A stretch of 64,000 nt of DNA, from the NCBI RefSeq assembly GCF_004363045.1, contig NZ_SNYJ01000003.1:1-64000 (forward strand), read 5' to 3'. The notes under the pieces were generated by a model, which was not told the origin of the DNA, did no database searches, and saw only the letters and a list, made by a program, of their open reading frames with translations. The position numbers were made by a program, and so were the translations under genes. Positions 45,100 through 54,065 of the stretch are shown piece by piece. Each line of letters opens with the position of its first letter. Position 1 is the stretch's first letter. Source of the stretch: Aureibacillus halotolerans (GTDB lineage: Bacteria; Bacillota; Bacilli; Bacillales; DSM-28697).

Positions 45100-45658
45100 T
45101 CCAAGAAGGGAAAAACTTATGCTTCTCCTGATACATCATCGCAGCGGCTTCAGTCGTGCTTTCCTGAAGCGCCTGTTCTTCGATCGGTAAGCGCATGCGC
45201 AAAGCTACGCTTTGAAGGAATATCCCACAAAAAGCTGTGACATAAGCTTGGAACATCAACGGCAAAAGCAGCATTTCCATAAAGACGATGACATAATTCG
45301 GATGTTTCATCCACTTGTACGGGCCACGCTGTTGTAAAGTGGCTCCTGGTAGAACAATAATTTTTGTATTCCAGAACTCCCCTAGCGAACGCATCGTCCA
45401 TATTCGCAATCCTAAGATGAGGCTGTATGCCAGTATATATAAACCTGCATATGGAGAAAGCCTTGGATGAAGAAGGAATTCAGCAAGCCAGATGACCATA
45501 AACGTGACCTGAGCTCCTACGAGCCACTTGTAATGATCTTGACCAACTATCCTTCCCCCTCTAGCCAAAAGTTTTTTTTCATTGCTGCGAGCGATTAAAA
45601 GCTCTACTACTCTTTGTACTACACTCCAAAGATACATGAATAGAAACAAGGCTTTCAT
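45080..45658 (-). CDS. ypbQ: Isoprenylcysteine methyltransferase-like alkylpyrone methyltransferase YpbQ
   Basis: A 192-residue membrane protein with about four or five hydrophobic helices and the ICMT-type C-terminal motif RGPYKWMKHPNYVIVFME, ending with a cytoplasmic EEQALQESTTEAAAM region. In Bacillus subtilis this protein (YpbQ/BpsB) methylates alkylpyrones made by BpsA. ATG 45658 overlaps the last base of the bpsA stop, so the pair is coupled. Its C-terminal residues come from the family D inverted repeat. Confidence 0.88.
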   Translation of the reverse strand: MKALFLFMYLWSVVQRVVELLIARSNEKKLLARGGRIVGQDHYKWLVGAQVTFMVIWLAEFLLHPRLSPYAGLYILAYSLILGLRIWTMRSLGEFWNTKIIVLPGATLQQRGPYKWMKHPNYVIVFMEMLLLPLMFQAYVTAFCGIFLQSVALRMRLPIEEQALQESTTEAAAMMYQEKHKFFPSWRTRKFQ

Positions 45659-46713
45659 CAAGCGTCCCTCCATTCTAGTAATGCGGCATCTGAAGAAAAT
45701 CCTGGCCCAAGTGCTGTCATCAATGCGTTCCCGTGCTTTTGAGGTTGTTTCATGATCTCTTGAAGCACAAATAGGACGGTTGGTGAAGACATGTTCCCGT
45801 ATTTTTGAAGCACATTGTATGAAGCAGAAAACATCTTCTTGTCCACCTGAAAACTCTCTTCGTATGCTTCGAGAACTTTACGCCCTCCAGGATGTGAGAT
45901 GTATGAAACGATATTTTCTGTGCTCACATTGTTTCTTTGTAAGAACTGTGTGAGTTCTGGCACAACCCATGACTTGACGACAGACGGAATTTGCCTGCCA
46001 AAAATAACATGAAGTCCATCGTTTTCAACATTCCATCCCATCAGTTTTTGTGATTGCGGTTGTAACGATTGATAACTGCTTACCCAATGGGGTAGCACGC
46101 CAGATGCTTTCACACGTTTCCCTGACACGAGGGCACAAGCGGCGCCATCAGCAAACAGTGACGTGCCAATCAAATTGCTTTTCGAATGGTCGTCCTTCTG
46201 GAACGTTGTTGAACACATTTCAACGCATACGAGGAGCGCGACTCGATCAGGATAATGATCGCAATATTGCAATGCTTTATTTATTCCCGACACGCCTCCT
46301 GCACAGCCAAGCCCCCAAAGCGGGTATCTTTCAATGTCTCCGGATAATGAAAGCGCATCGATTAAATCCACCTCAAGTCCAGGAGTTTTGATACCTGTGC
46401 TTGTAACAAAAAAGATGGCATCAACGGCTTTCGTGTCATGGTTTTCTAAACAACGTTGTGCCGCAAGTAGAGCAGTATGAAAGGCAGCTTCCTGAAAACA
46501 GCGGTTTTTATCCGCGAAAGAATGCTCTTCTAAATACCAGCTAAGCGGCTGTGCAAATGACCTCGTGTTTACAAGCCCATTCTCAAATACTGATAGCAGC
46601 CGACCGATGTCAGGAAACGCGTCAGAAAACATGTGTTCCACGATCGGGATGATCTCTTTTTGTGAATAAGTGTAGGGTGGGACCGCAGTCCCAACAGCTT
46701 CTATTTTGGCCAC
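45658..46713 (-). CDS. bpsA: Type III polyketide synthase (alkylpyrone synthase)
   Basis: A 351-residue chalcone-synthase-fold enzyme that extends long-chain acyl-CoA with malonyl-CoA to alkylpyrones. The catalytic cysteine is C137 in LWGLGCAGGVSG, the histidine lies in SHPGGRKVLEAYE, and the asparagine in KYGNMSSPTVLFVL. All are intact. The start is GTG with GAGGGG about 10 nt upstream. It forms an operon with ypbQ. Products probably associate with the membrane (inference). Confidence 0.93.
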   Translation of the reverse strand: MAKIEAVGTAVPPYTYSQKEIIPIVEHMFSDAFPDIGRLLSVFENGLVNTRSFAQPLSWYLEEHSFADKNRCFQEAAFHTALLAAQRCLENHDTKAVDAIFFVTSTGIKTPGLEVDLIDALSLSGDIERYPLWGLGCAGGVSGINKALQYCDHYPDRVALLVCVEMCSTTFQKDDHSKSNLIGTSLFADGAACALVSGKRVKASGVLPHWVSSYQSLQPQSQKLMGWNVENDGLHVIFGRQIPSVVKSWVVPELTQFLQRNNVSTENIVSYISHPGGRKVLEAYEESFQVDKKMFSASYNVLQKYGNMSSPTVLFVLQEIMKQPQKHGNALMTALGPGFSSDAALLEWRDA

Positions 46714-46828
46714 AGCGCATTTGCCCCTCTTTTTCTTTTAGCCTGTGGGTAAATGCCCTTTTTTATACAATAAAAAGAGCCCCCTCGTAGATAGGAACCC
46801 TTTTAGATCTATGTTTGTCATAGCTGTA

Positions 46829-47008
46829 TTAAGTGCGGTCAGATAACCAAGGCATCTCATCAATGCCTTCATGTCGCAAAACTGCTTTAAGATTGAACAA
46901 ACGTGCTTCCATCATCGTTTGTTGAACATCGGAGCTCTCAGCATTTAGCGTTTCCTCCGCATGATCAAGCGCACGTTTAATGGTTTGAAATGTTTCGTAT
47001 GGATTCAT
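46829..47008 (-). CDS. Hypothetical helical protein, 59 aa
   Basis: A 59-residue protein predicted to be two helices (FQTIKRALDHAEETLNA and VQQTMMEARLFNLKAVLR) ending in MPWLSDRT. ATG 47008 has GAGGAG upstream; a longer frame begins in ypsC. No family is recognised. It lies 61 nt after the ypsC stop and may share its transcript. Confidence 0.6.
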   Translation of the reverse strand: MNPYETFQTIKRALDHAEETLNAESSDVQQTMMEARLFNLKAVLRHEGIDEMPWLSDRT

Positions 47009-47069
47009 TTGTAAAGCTCCTCTCAGGCCGTTATACATCAGTATATGCCACGGAGGAGCCGTGTATACG

Positions 47070-48206
47070 TTATGGTCGTCGCTTCGCCCAGTATTGATAA
47101 TATTGTGTTTCGATTTGTCCGTTAAACAGCTTTCGTCGCTTCGTCGCTTGCGGTCCAAAAAAAGATTCAAATCGCTTATCGGAAGTAATGACGTAAAATG
47201 ACCATGAGGGCTGCTGCTTGTAAAGGTCGCCTAGCGATTCCGCAAGCTCCATTGCTATTTCTTTATCGCCTAAACGTTCACCATAAGGAGGATTGGTCAC
47301 TAAGACTCCTTGCTCTGTTTTCAAATGCAAATCTGATAACTGCATTTGACGGTAATCTATATTGTCTTGCAGCCCAGCCTCCATTGCATTCTCTTTAGCG
47401 ATATCAATCATTCGATGATCAATGTCCGACCCCGAAATCGATAACTCCTGGTCATATCGAGCAAGGTCTTCTGCCTCTTCTCTTACTTCGTTCCAATACT
47501 TTTCAGAGATAATCGGCCAATGTTCAGCCGCAAATCCACGGTTAAATCCAGGGGCGATGTTCATGCCGATCATAGCCGCTTCCAACGTAATCGTACCCGA
47601 TCCACAAAGCGGGTCAATAAAAGGCATATCCGGCTTCCAATTCGTAAGCAAGACGAGCGCTGCTGCCAATGTCTCTTTGACTGGTGCTTCTCCTTGCCCA
47701 AGACGAAACCCGCGTTTATGTAAGCCTGACCCACTTGTATCTAACGTGAGCTCTGCGATGTCTTTTGTGACATTAATTTCGATCGGAAATGTAGCACCTG
47801 ATTCATCAAATTTTTGAAATTGAACTTGGTTCGCCGCTAATCGTTCAACAATCGCCTTTTTCACGATTGATTGGCAATCTGGGACGCTGTATAGCTGGGA
47901 GCGAACACATTTTCCACTAACCGGAAACGCTGCGTCGAAGGGAAGGTACGCCTCCCAAGAAAGCGCCTTTGTCCCTTCAAACAAATCGTCAAATGAAGTC
48001 GCCTCAAAGCGACCAACAAGAAGCTTTACACGATCCACTGTTCGAAGCCAAAGATTTAGCTTGGCAACGTCTTTGGCGGACCCTTGCAAAACCACCCTAC
48101 CATTTTCACTTATTGCTTCTGGGTACCCTAGCTGCTTGATTTCATTTTTTGCTACAGCTTCTAAACCCATTGCTGTTGTACATATGATCGTAAACTGCTG
48201 TTCCAT
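47070..48206 (-). CDS. ypsC: THUMP-domain 23S rRNA methyltransferase YpsC
   Basis: A 378-residue RlmL-like N2-guanine methyltransferase. An N-terminal ferredoxin-like/THUMP RNA-binding part (ICTTAMGLEAVAKNEIKQLG) precedes a Rossmann SAM domain with FIDPLCGSGTITLEAAMIG and the catalytic VTNPPYGERLGD. The enzyme likely modifies G2445-equivalent of 23S rRNA. The start is the ATG at 48206; two upstream in-frame ATGs have no better site. It lies downstream of rnpB and its terminator. Confidence 0.9.
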   Translation of the reverse strand: MEQQFTIICTTAMGLEAVAKNEIKQLGYPEAISENGRVVLQGSAKDVAKLNLWLRTVDRVKLLVGRFEATSFDDLFEGTKALSWEAYLPFDAAFPVSGKCVRSQLYSVPDCQSIVKKAIVERLAANQVQFQKFDESGATFPIEINVTKDIAELTLDTSGSGLHKRGFRLGQGEAPVKETLAAALVLLTNWKPDMPFIDPLCGSGTITLEAAMIGMNIAPGFNRGFAAEHWPIISEKYWNEVREEAEDLARYDQELSISGSDIDHRMIDIAKENAMEAGLQDNIDYRQMQLSDLHLKTEQGVLVTNPPYGERLGDKEIAMELAESLGDLYKQQPSWSFYVITSDKRFESFFGPQATKRRKLFNGQIETQYYQYWAKRRP

Positions 48207-48246
48207 GACGCACACATCCATTCTATTCATTGCTTTTCTACACTAT

Positions 48247-48280
48247 AAAAAAAGCCCTCTTACATACAAGAGAGCTCGTT
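48247..48280 (-). terminator. rnpB terminator
   Basis: GAGCTCTCTT and AAGAGGGCTT form a stem followed by TTTTTTT on the minus strand, just beyond the 3' end of rnpB and before ypsC. Confidence 0.88.
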
Positions 48281-48300
48281 GTTAGGTTGTTTTCATTGCA

Positions 48301-48717
48301 AGATTGTCATGCGTCCTGTAAGCCATGTTCTGTTCTAAAGCACTGCAAACGGGTACAACCCTCGTGCTGTAGCAGCGATCATCTATCTGCATCGGTCAAC
48401 CGATGCCTCTCCGTCTGTTTTTTTCCTTCTGGAGAGCGCCCCTACCATAATTTGGGTTTCTCGCTCGTGGGGTTTACCTCGTTCCACTCCATTTGTTTCC
48501 AAATGGACTCCGTCACTGTGGCACTTTCAAGAGCATAAGAACCATATCCAATTTGGACGTAGGTCATTTCTCTGCCGTTAGGCTTTCACCTACCCTGACT
48601 TATTGTTTCGTCAGGCACGAACACTACAGACATTTCAGACTGTGCGAGCATGGACTTTCCTCTGCACTACTTCGACGAATCGAGAGTGCAGCGATCGCTC
48701 GAACGCATAAACGCTTG
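48301..48717 (-). ncRNA. rnpB: RNase P RNA, B type
   Basis: The minus-strand sequence carries the conserved blocks in order: GAGGAAAGTCCATGCTCGCAC, TGTAGTGTTCGTGCCT, GTGCCACAGTGACGGAGTC, GGAACGAGGTAAACCCCAC, GAGCGAGAAACCCAAATT, TAGATAGATGATCGCTGC-like P4 region and the closing ACAGAACATGGCTTACAGG. The ends ATGCGTTC and GGACGCAT pair as P1. The gene lies between gpsB and ypsC as in Bacillus subtilis. It is the catalytic subunit that matures tRNA 5' ends. The exact 5' end is within a few nt. Confidence 0.96.
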
Positions 48718-48724
48718 CTGCTGT

Positions 48725-48752
48725 ATTATATCAGCTTAAAACTGAAAGTCAA
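48725..48752 (-). promoter_or_regulatory. rnpB promoter
   Basis: On the minus strand TTGACT (48747-48752) and TATAAT (48725-48730) are 16 nt apart, a strong housekeeping promoter starting 10 nt after gpsB. Confidence 0.85.
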
Positions 48753-48761
48753 GGCAATTGC

Positions 48762-49070
48762 CTATTCGTACAGCTTGCTTCCAAACACGTGGCGCTCCAA
48801 GTTTGACAATCGTTTTAGAATGTCATAGTTGGTACTTCCTTGTTGTGTAGGCTGGGCTTGTCTTTGTTGCTTAGGTGCTTCAGTGCTCTGTTTTTTCAGT
48901 CGTTGGTTTTCTTGTTCAAGTGCTTCGATGTGTGCGTGCATCGTTTCATAATCCTTAATCACTTGATCGAGAAATTGATCAACTTCATCTTGATTGTAGC
49001 CTTTAATGCCTGTTTTAAAATCTTTTTCCAAAATATCTTTTGCGGACAACACCATTTTATCTGATAACAT
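48762..49070 (-). CDS. gpsB: Cell-division and peptidoglycan adaptor GpsB
   Basis: A 102-residue coiled-coil protein of the DivIVA family. The N-terminal membrane-binding and PBP-binding part is [28 protein letters not shown], here with the typical [11 protein letters not shown]; a coiled coil follows ([18 protein letters not shown]) and a short helix mediates trimerisation ([13 protein letters not shown]). GpsB guides PBP1 between septum and side wall; its partner gene ponA begins at the right edge. ATG 49070 follows GAGGTGAA. Confidence 0.95.
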   Translation of the reverse strand: MLSDKMVLSAKDILEKDFKTGIKGYNQDEVDQFLDQVIKDYETMHAHIEALEQENQRLKKQSTEAPKQQRQAQPTQQGSTNYDILKRLSNLERHVFGSKLYE

Positions 49071-49132
49071 GATTTTCACCTCATTCAACGCTGTCTATGA
49101 TAACTTTATTTTTTCAGAATGTCCGTGAAAAG

Positions 49133-49708
49133 TCAATTTTTCTCGTCAACTTTCCATTCATCAAATGCCATTTCTGCGAGAACTCGCTCTGTCTCTGCGA
49201 CATCCTCTGGGGAAACCCATACAACGGGATACTGTTCCTGTTGTTTTGCTGCATGGAGCATATATTTCGGCGTACCCTCATGGTCTTCATCATACAACAG
49301 AAGCATTCCACTCGTATGCTGAACAATAAACTGATTTTTTACGCGCAGCTGTGCCGGAGACTCATACGGACGATCCGTAATGTACCGACAAAAATCCACT
49401 TCGTGAAAAAGCTTGCGGAAAGCTTCTTGTTCCACTTCATTCCATTTTTCCTCCCAACCAATAAACGGGGGAAGTAACGCCGTTTGTAAGGACGGATACG
49501 CTGTTTTCTTCAGGTCTTCGGCGACTTCAAGCCCCCATAATTCTACCCCAGATTGCCCAGAAGAAACGAACCACTCTGTACCTTGTTCGATCATGCCAAT
49601 CATTTTTTGGCGTAGCGTTTCCTTAATCACAGGAATGCCTTGATGGGAAGGTTGAAAAATCCCTAACTCAAAGGGCTTGTACCCCCCAACTGCAACTGAT
49701 TTTAACAC
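49133..49708 (-). CDS. ypsA: SLOG-fold protein YpsA
   Basis: A 191-residue Rossmann-like protein. Conserved segments are VGGYKPFELGIF near the N-terminus, FVSSGQSGVELWGLEVAEDL, HEVDFCRYITDRPYESPAQLR and LLLYDEDHEGTPKYML, matching YpsA (DUF1273/SLOG). The family may bind nucleotides; in Bacillus subtilis overexpression interferes with cell division. The start is GTG with AGAGGGG upstream. It lies between gpsB and cotD, as in other Bacillus genomes. Confidence 0.9.
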   Translation of the reverse strand: MLKSVAVGGYKPFELGIFQPSHQGIPVIKETLRQKMIGMIEQGTEWFVSSGQSGVELWGLEVAEDLKKTAYPSLQTALLPPFIGWEEKWNEVEQEAFRKLFHEVDFCRYITDRPYESPAQLRVKNQFIVQHTSGMLLLYDEDHEGTPKYMLHAAKQQEQYPVVWVSPEDVAETERVLAEMAFDEWKVDEKN

Positions 49709-49825
49709 ATTTGGCCCCTCTTCTCTATATCCATATTTTCACTTGAGCATATACTACATGCCCATTAAAAATGATTTATCATTGGGAATACAATTGCAAA
49801 AATTGTATCACGAAGAGCAGAATAA

Positions 49826-49857
49826 TAAAAAAGCTGACACTCACGTCAGCTTTTTTA
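49826..49857. terminator. Terminator between cotD and ypsA
   Basis: AAAAAAGCTGAC and GTCAGCTTTTTT form a perfect stem with T runs on both strands; for cotD it ends the minus-strand transcript. Confidence 0.9.
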
Positions 49858-49863
49858 CACATG

Positions 49864-50187
49864 TTAGTCACAGTCATGATGCTTTTCTGGAGGCTCAGGG
49901 CAACAATCAAAATGCTGATGTTGCGCATCAGCAACGTTCGATACAGTTTGTGGGTAATAATGACGGTGTTCATACATTTGATGCTGTCTTTTCTCTATGT
50001 GAATAGGGTGAATATGAGGCACAATCGTGTGAAAGAATTGATTTTCCACAACCGTACGTGTCGGGTGAACATTCGCAGGCATCATCATTGGCTGCGACAT
50101 TGCAGGAAGTTGATTCGTAGGCATCTGATTGCTAGGCATCGGGCAGCATTGCATTGGTTTCTTTGGCTTGTGACAGTGATTAAACAT
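49864..50187 (-). CDS. cotD: CotD-family inner spore coat protein
   Basis: A 107-residue His-, Met-, Pro- and Cys-rich protein. Blocks such as VHPTRTVVENQFFHTIVPHI and IHPIHIEKRQHQMYEHRHYY match CotD. It starts MFNHCHKPKKPMQCC and ends EKHHDCD. It is made in the mother cell and assembled in the inner coat. The upstream sequence has a CATAGTCTA box matching the SigK -10. AAAGGAGA precedes the ATG. Confidence 0.9.
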   Translation of the reverse strand: MFNHCHKPKKPMQCCPMPSNQMPTNQLPAMSQPMMMPANVHPTRTVVENQFFHTIVPHIHPIHIEKRQHQMYEHRHYYPQTVSNVADAQHQHFDCCPEPPEKHHDCD

Positions 50188-50226
50188 TGGCGAATCTCCT
50201 TTCTAAACTCATTTGCGATTACACTA

Positions 50227-50235
50227 TAGACTATG
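50227..50235 (-). promoter_or_regulatory. SigK-like -10 of cotD
   Basis: CATAGTCTA on the minus strand fits CATAnnnTA exactly, about 40 nt upstream of the cotD start. The expected AC at -35 is not clear. Confidence 0.5.
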
Positions 50236-50381
50236 CACCAATGCCCTAAAACGCTATCAGCCAATGACCCAAAAAAGAGAATTACTGTGAAAGAACACTT
50301 GCCGTCAAAAACTGACGTCCCTCTGCCGAATAAACTCATTTTTTGCGCTTGCCCGGGAAATATAGCCACACTATTTCTTCC

Positions 50382-51629
50382 TTATTTCCCTGCTATTTTT
50401 CGAAGAAGCCGCCGATGACGATGCTGCAATGATGCCGTACCTGGCAACTCATCGGCATATTCATTTACTAATTGATTGACGAGAGACAGGGCTTCATCAT
50501 ATTGCTGAAATTGATGCTCATATAGCATCGCCGCTGCGAGCCAGGCATCTTTTTTCAACTCTTCACCTTGAATACTTTTATATAAGGCGAGCGCACGCTC
50601 ATACGCATTTTCTCGCTTACACAGCCCTGCTAATTGAAAAGCGGCCTCTTCCCGCCATTCGTTTGACGACAATAATGACGCATACAAATACGCCGCTTCT
50701 TCATCGTTCTTGTCCTTGTCAAGCCACTTTGCTAGCGCAAGTCGTTCTCCCTCATCCTTTGTTTTATAGTCCAAAATAAGCGATGAAAGCCTCACATATA
50801 ACAATACGAGTGAGACGATGTCTTGCTCATTGTGCTGAATGATCCCCTTAAGACAAGTTGCATCCTCTGACTCAACATAGTTTTTATACAGCATAGGAGC
50901 CAGAAACCCAGGCGTATCTCCAACACGGCTCATTTGAAGCTCTGCGGCTTCCACATTTCCGAGAGATACTTTTTCCATACGATGTTTCCACACGCGTCTC
51001 GCCGCATGCAACAGATCATAGTGCCCGTATTCTGGTAAGGTCGGTACACGTTCACGAATAAGAACATGCTTTGATTTGACATGCGGCCAGTCAAACGATT
51101 TGCCGTTGTAAGTGACGAGATCCGATAATGAAGAGTGATCCTGTAAAAAAGGCAAAAACAACGCAGCCTCTTGTCCTGGGCGCGCTAAAGCGTACTGTTT
51201 TATCGTTAACTTTTCCTCTTTAAAGCAGCCAGTGCCGAACAAAAAGATCGTATGCCCTGCACCATGAGAAAGACCTGTCGTTTCTGTATCAAAAAAAAGA
51301 AGATCCTCAACGCTTTTTCCTTGAGCTGAAAGCGGTGATTTTAACGATGAACGGTTCCATGACGAGATGGTTTTGTAAATATCATTAAGAGCAATGTTCC
51401 CAAACCGTGTATGAGCAGGATACGTTGTTTCCTTGATATAACAGTAGCCTTCACTCGTTTTGTGTGCCGTAAAACCAAGTGCTTGCCAAGACGTCTCTGC
51501 AAACAAGCGGTCTTGATCCTCCACCGCTGCTTCCTTTTGAATGTTATCGTCTTGATTTATGTTTTTCTCTTCACTGGCTTTCTTTTTTTGCAGTGCACGA
51601 TATCGTTCAAGCTTTTTCTTCAGTGACAT
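50382..51629 (-). CDS. mrfB: Mitomycin repair factor B (YprB), DEDDh exonuclease
   Basis: A 415-residue protein. Residues about 100-280 form an RNase H-like exonuclease domain with LLFFDTETTGLSHGAGHTIF (first Asp-Glu) and LVTYNGKSFDWPHVKSKHV, then HNEQDIVSLVLLYVRL near the end. The C-terminus holds TPR-like repeats (RENAYERALALYKSIQ). MrfB works with MrfA in mitomycin C-specific repair in Bacillus subtilis. Its ATG lies 23 nt inside the 3' end of mrfA, so they are coupled. GAGGTG precedes it. Confidence 0.92.
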   Translation of the reverse strand: MSLKKKLERYRALQKKKASEEKNINQDDNIQKEAAVEDQDRLFAETSWQALGFTAHKTSEGYCYIKETTYPAHTRFGNIALNDIYKTISSWNRSSLKSPLSAQGKSVEDLLFFDTETTGLSHGAGHTIFLFGTGCFKEEKLTIKQYALARPGQEAALFLPFLQDHSSLSDLVTYNGKSFDWPHVKSKHVLIRERVPTLPEYGHYDLLHAARRVWKHRMEKVSLGNVEAAELQMSRVGDTPGFLAPMLYKNYVESEDATCLKGIIQHNEQDIVSLVLLYVRLSSLILDYKTKDEGERLALAKWLDKDKNDEEAAYLYASLLSSNEWREEAAFQLAGLCKRENAYERALALYKSIQGEELKKDAWLAAAMLYEHQFQQYDEALSLVNQLVNEYADELPGTASLQHRHRRLLRKIAGK

Positions 51630-53895
51630 AGTGAACACCTCGACTATGCGATAGGATGGCACGTACATCGTCTTTGCCGTTTTGCCTCGCGTCCATGCCA
51701 ACGCAAGCGGGACAGCCTGTTTGACATGGACAGTGGTCCATTAGACGAATCGCCTCTGAAAACAACGCGTCCATTTGCTTTGCAATTTTCACGCTGAGTC
51801 CAATGCCCCCTGGGTAGCTGTCGTAAATGAAAATTGTCGGCATGTGATTATGTGTTGCTTTCATTTGCGGTATGACATGCACGTCTGACGGGTCGCACAT
51901 GACGTATAGTGGGGCAACATGCTTGAGGAGATTGGCAATACCAATTAGACCATGCTCAAGCGTCTGCAAATGCATCGTTTCCGACGCCTCTTGAAAGGAA
52001 ATCCATGCGCTATCTGTATGCATCTCCATCTCAGGCAAATGGATCGGACCAGAACCAATGTTTTCATGAGTGTGAAATTTAATTTTTTTAAACAATGTGG
52101 CCATGGCACGTACGCTTACTTCGCCTTGTTCAATGGTCATGCCCTGCCTGTCCTTGCTTTCGTTCGTCTCTAGCACATCTAGCGAAACAGCCAGTTGTGC
52201 ATCCGTGTAATAATCAACATTGACCTCACGCACGTAAGCCTTTTTTTCCTCCCAATCAAGACGCTCCACTTGATGCTGAACGCCTTGATGCAAATAAATC
52301 GCTTCTTCATGAAGCAGCGTCATGGCACTGAAACGGTCCATTTCGCCAATCACTTTATGGCTGCCTGTAAAGGAAATGTCAATGATCACGATATTTTCTT
52401 GCGAGGCGGAACGCAAGCTAATTTCGTGAGCAGGAAAGGCATCGCTCATCCAATGCCACTGACCATTGTATGCATGCAGCACGTTTTCCTCTGTGAGATA
52501 GTCTAGCATGTCCTCCACGTCCTGATCACCAAATCGATCTCCCTTTCGAAATGGAAGTTCATAAGCAGCACATTTGATATGATCCATTAAAATAATGACA
52601 TTATCAGGATTAATCCTCGCCGTCTCAGGAGACATCGCAAAAAAGAAATCAGGGTTTGAGATGACATACTGATCTAATGGCGATGAGCTTGCGACCATAA
52701 GCACTACCGCTTCACTTTGCCTTCGCCCTGCGCGTCCTGCTTGCTGCCAAGCACTCGCAATGGTTCCTGGATATCCCGTCATAATACAAACCTGAAGCTG
52801 CCCAATGTCAACGCCTAGCTCGAGGGCATTTGTACTGACGACGCCATAAATCTCACCCGAACGCAAGCCTTGCTCTATCGCACGCCGTTGTGTAGGCAAA
52901 TAGCCTCCGCGATACCCTTGGATCGCATTCGCGCCAAATACTCTCGGAGCCAAACGCTGCAAGTAGGTCAAAATAATTTCCACCCGTACACGACTTTTTG
53001 CAAACACAATCGTTTGAATATGTTCTTTCAAAAAGGTCTCCGCCAACTGTTTGACTTCAAGCGTCGCACTCCGTCGTATATTCATTGCTTGCTGGACAAT
53101 CGGCGGGTTGTAAAAAATAAAGTGCTTTTTCCCAGCAGGTGCCCCGTTGTTGTTAATAAGCTTTACGGTGTCCTCGGTTAGCGCTTCTGTTAACTGTTTT
53201 GGATTTTCTATTGTGGCAGAGGTGCACATAAACGTCGGCGACGAGCCGTAGTACGCACACAATCGTTTTAAACGACGGATGACATTGGCAAAATGACTGC
53301 CAAAAACCCCCCGGTATGTATGTACTTCATCAATGACGATGTATTGGAGATTCTCAAACAAAGAAACCCATTTCGTATGGTGTGGCAATATCCCTGAATG
53401 AAGCATATCTGGATTCGTTAAAACAATATGACCTGCCTTTCGAATCCGTTGCCTCACATTTGCAGGCGTATCCCCATCATACGTTGACGAATGGATGTTC
53501 ACCTCCATTGCATCGATCAGTTCCGCCAGCTCGCTTTTTTGATCTTGTGCAAGGGCTTTTGTTGGAAATATATATAAAGCACGGGCATTCGGTTGCTCCG
53601 ATATCGTTTGTAACACTGGTAAATTATAGCATAATGTTTTCCCTGAAGCCGTTGGGGTAACCGCTACAAACGAATGCCCTGCTCTTGACGTGTCATACGC
53701 ATTTTTTTGATGAGAATATAATGCCTTAATGCCTTTTTTTGCAAGGGCATTTTTTAAAGTTGGATGTAAATCCGCTGGCATCTCTGCGGTAATAGCTTGG
53801 CGTTCATCAATCGTATGCCAATAAACGATTTGATTAGCGAAGCGGTCGTCCTTTCTCAGCATATCCAACACTTGCTTCAGCGGTTGCTTTTTCAT
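51607..53895 (-). CDS. mrfA: Mitomycin repair helicase MrfA (YprA)
   Basis: A 762-residue superfamily 2 helicase. Walker A is TPTASGKTLCYNLP, motif II is VIDEVHTYRGVFG, and motif VI is QAGRAGRRQSEAVV. The C-terminal DUF1998 zinc site is CPCQTGCPACVG. It has 3'-5' DNA helicase activity in Bacillus subtilis and repairs mitomycin adducts independently of UvrABC. ATG 53895 has AAAGGAGA upstream; the longer frame enters the promoter and is rejected. A promoter with a LexA-like box lies 31 nt upstream. Confidence 0.94.
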   Translation of the reverse strand: MKKQPLKQVLDMLRKDDRFANQIVYWHTIDERQAITAEMPADLHPTLKNALAKKGIKALYSHQKNAYDTSRAGHSFVAVTPTASGKTLCYNLPVLQTISEQPNARALYIFPTKALAQDQKSELAELIDAMEVNIHSSTYDGDTPANVRQRIRKAGHIVLTNPDMLHSGILPHHTKWVSLFENLQYIVIDEVHTYRGVFGSHFANVIRRLKRLCAYYGSSPTFMCTSATIENPKQLTEALTEDTVKLINNNGAPAGKKHFIFYNPPIVQQAMNIRRSATLEVKQLAETFLKEHIQTIVFAKSRVRVEIILTYLQRLAPRVFGANAIQGYRGGYLPTQRRAIEQGLRSGEIYGVVSTNALELGVDIGQLQVCIMTGYPGTIASAWQQAGRAGRRQSEAVVLMVASSSPLDQYVISNPDFFFAMSPETARINPDNVIILMDHIKCAAYELPFRKGDRFGDQDVEDMLDYLTEENVLHAYNGQWHWMSDAFPAHEISLRSASQENIVIIDISFTGSHKVIGEMDRFSAMTLLHEEAIYLHQGVQHQVERLDWEEKKAYVREVNVDYYTDAQLAVSLDVLETNESKDRQGMTIEQGEVSVRAMATLFKKIKFHTHENIGSGPIHLPEMEMHTDSAWISFQEASETMHLQTLEHGLIGIANLLKHVAPLYVMCDPSDVHVIPQMKATHNHMPTIFIYDSYPGGIGLSVKIAKQMDALFSEAIRLMDHCPCQTGCPACVGMDARQNGKDDVRAILSHSRGVHYVTEEKA

Positions 53896-53925
53896 ACAGT
53901 CTCCTTTGCCATTCGTTGTATGATC

Positions 53926-53954
53926 ATTGTAGCGAATAAGCGTTCGCTTGGCAA
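53926..53954 (-). promoter_or_regulatory. mrfAB promoter with LexA (SOS) box
   Basis: On the minus strand TTGCCA (53949-53954) and TACAAT (53926-53931) are exactly 17 nt apart. The spacer contains CGAACGCTTATTCG (53933-53946), which matches the Bacillus SOS box CGAACnnnnGTTCG at all but one of the ten defined positions. A repressor here would block RNA polymerase. Confidence 0.75.
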
Positions 53955-53979
53955 AAACAAGCGTTTTATTCGTCATTAC

Positions 53980-54004
53980 AATACGGTCATTGAAATTTCC
54001 TTGT
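53980..54004. repeat. Family D copy 2, 25-nt dispersed repeat
   Basis: AATACGGTCATTGAAATTTC followed by CTTGT is identical to 45073-45097. Here it overlaps a second small palindrome, TTCCTTG-tggt-CAAGGAA, rather than the long inverted repeat. Confidence 0.7.
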
Positions 54005-54065
54005 GGTCAAGGAAGTTGTCGGTATAAACGTTTGTTTTCCTTCACTTCTATTTTCATAAAAACAT

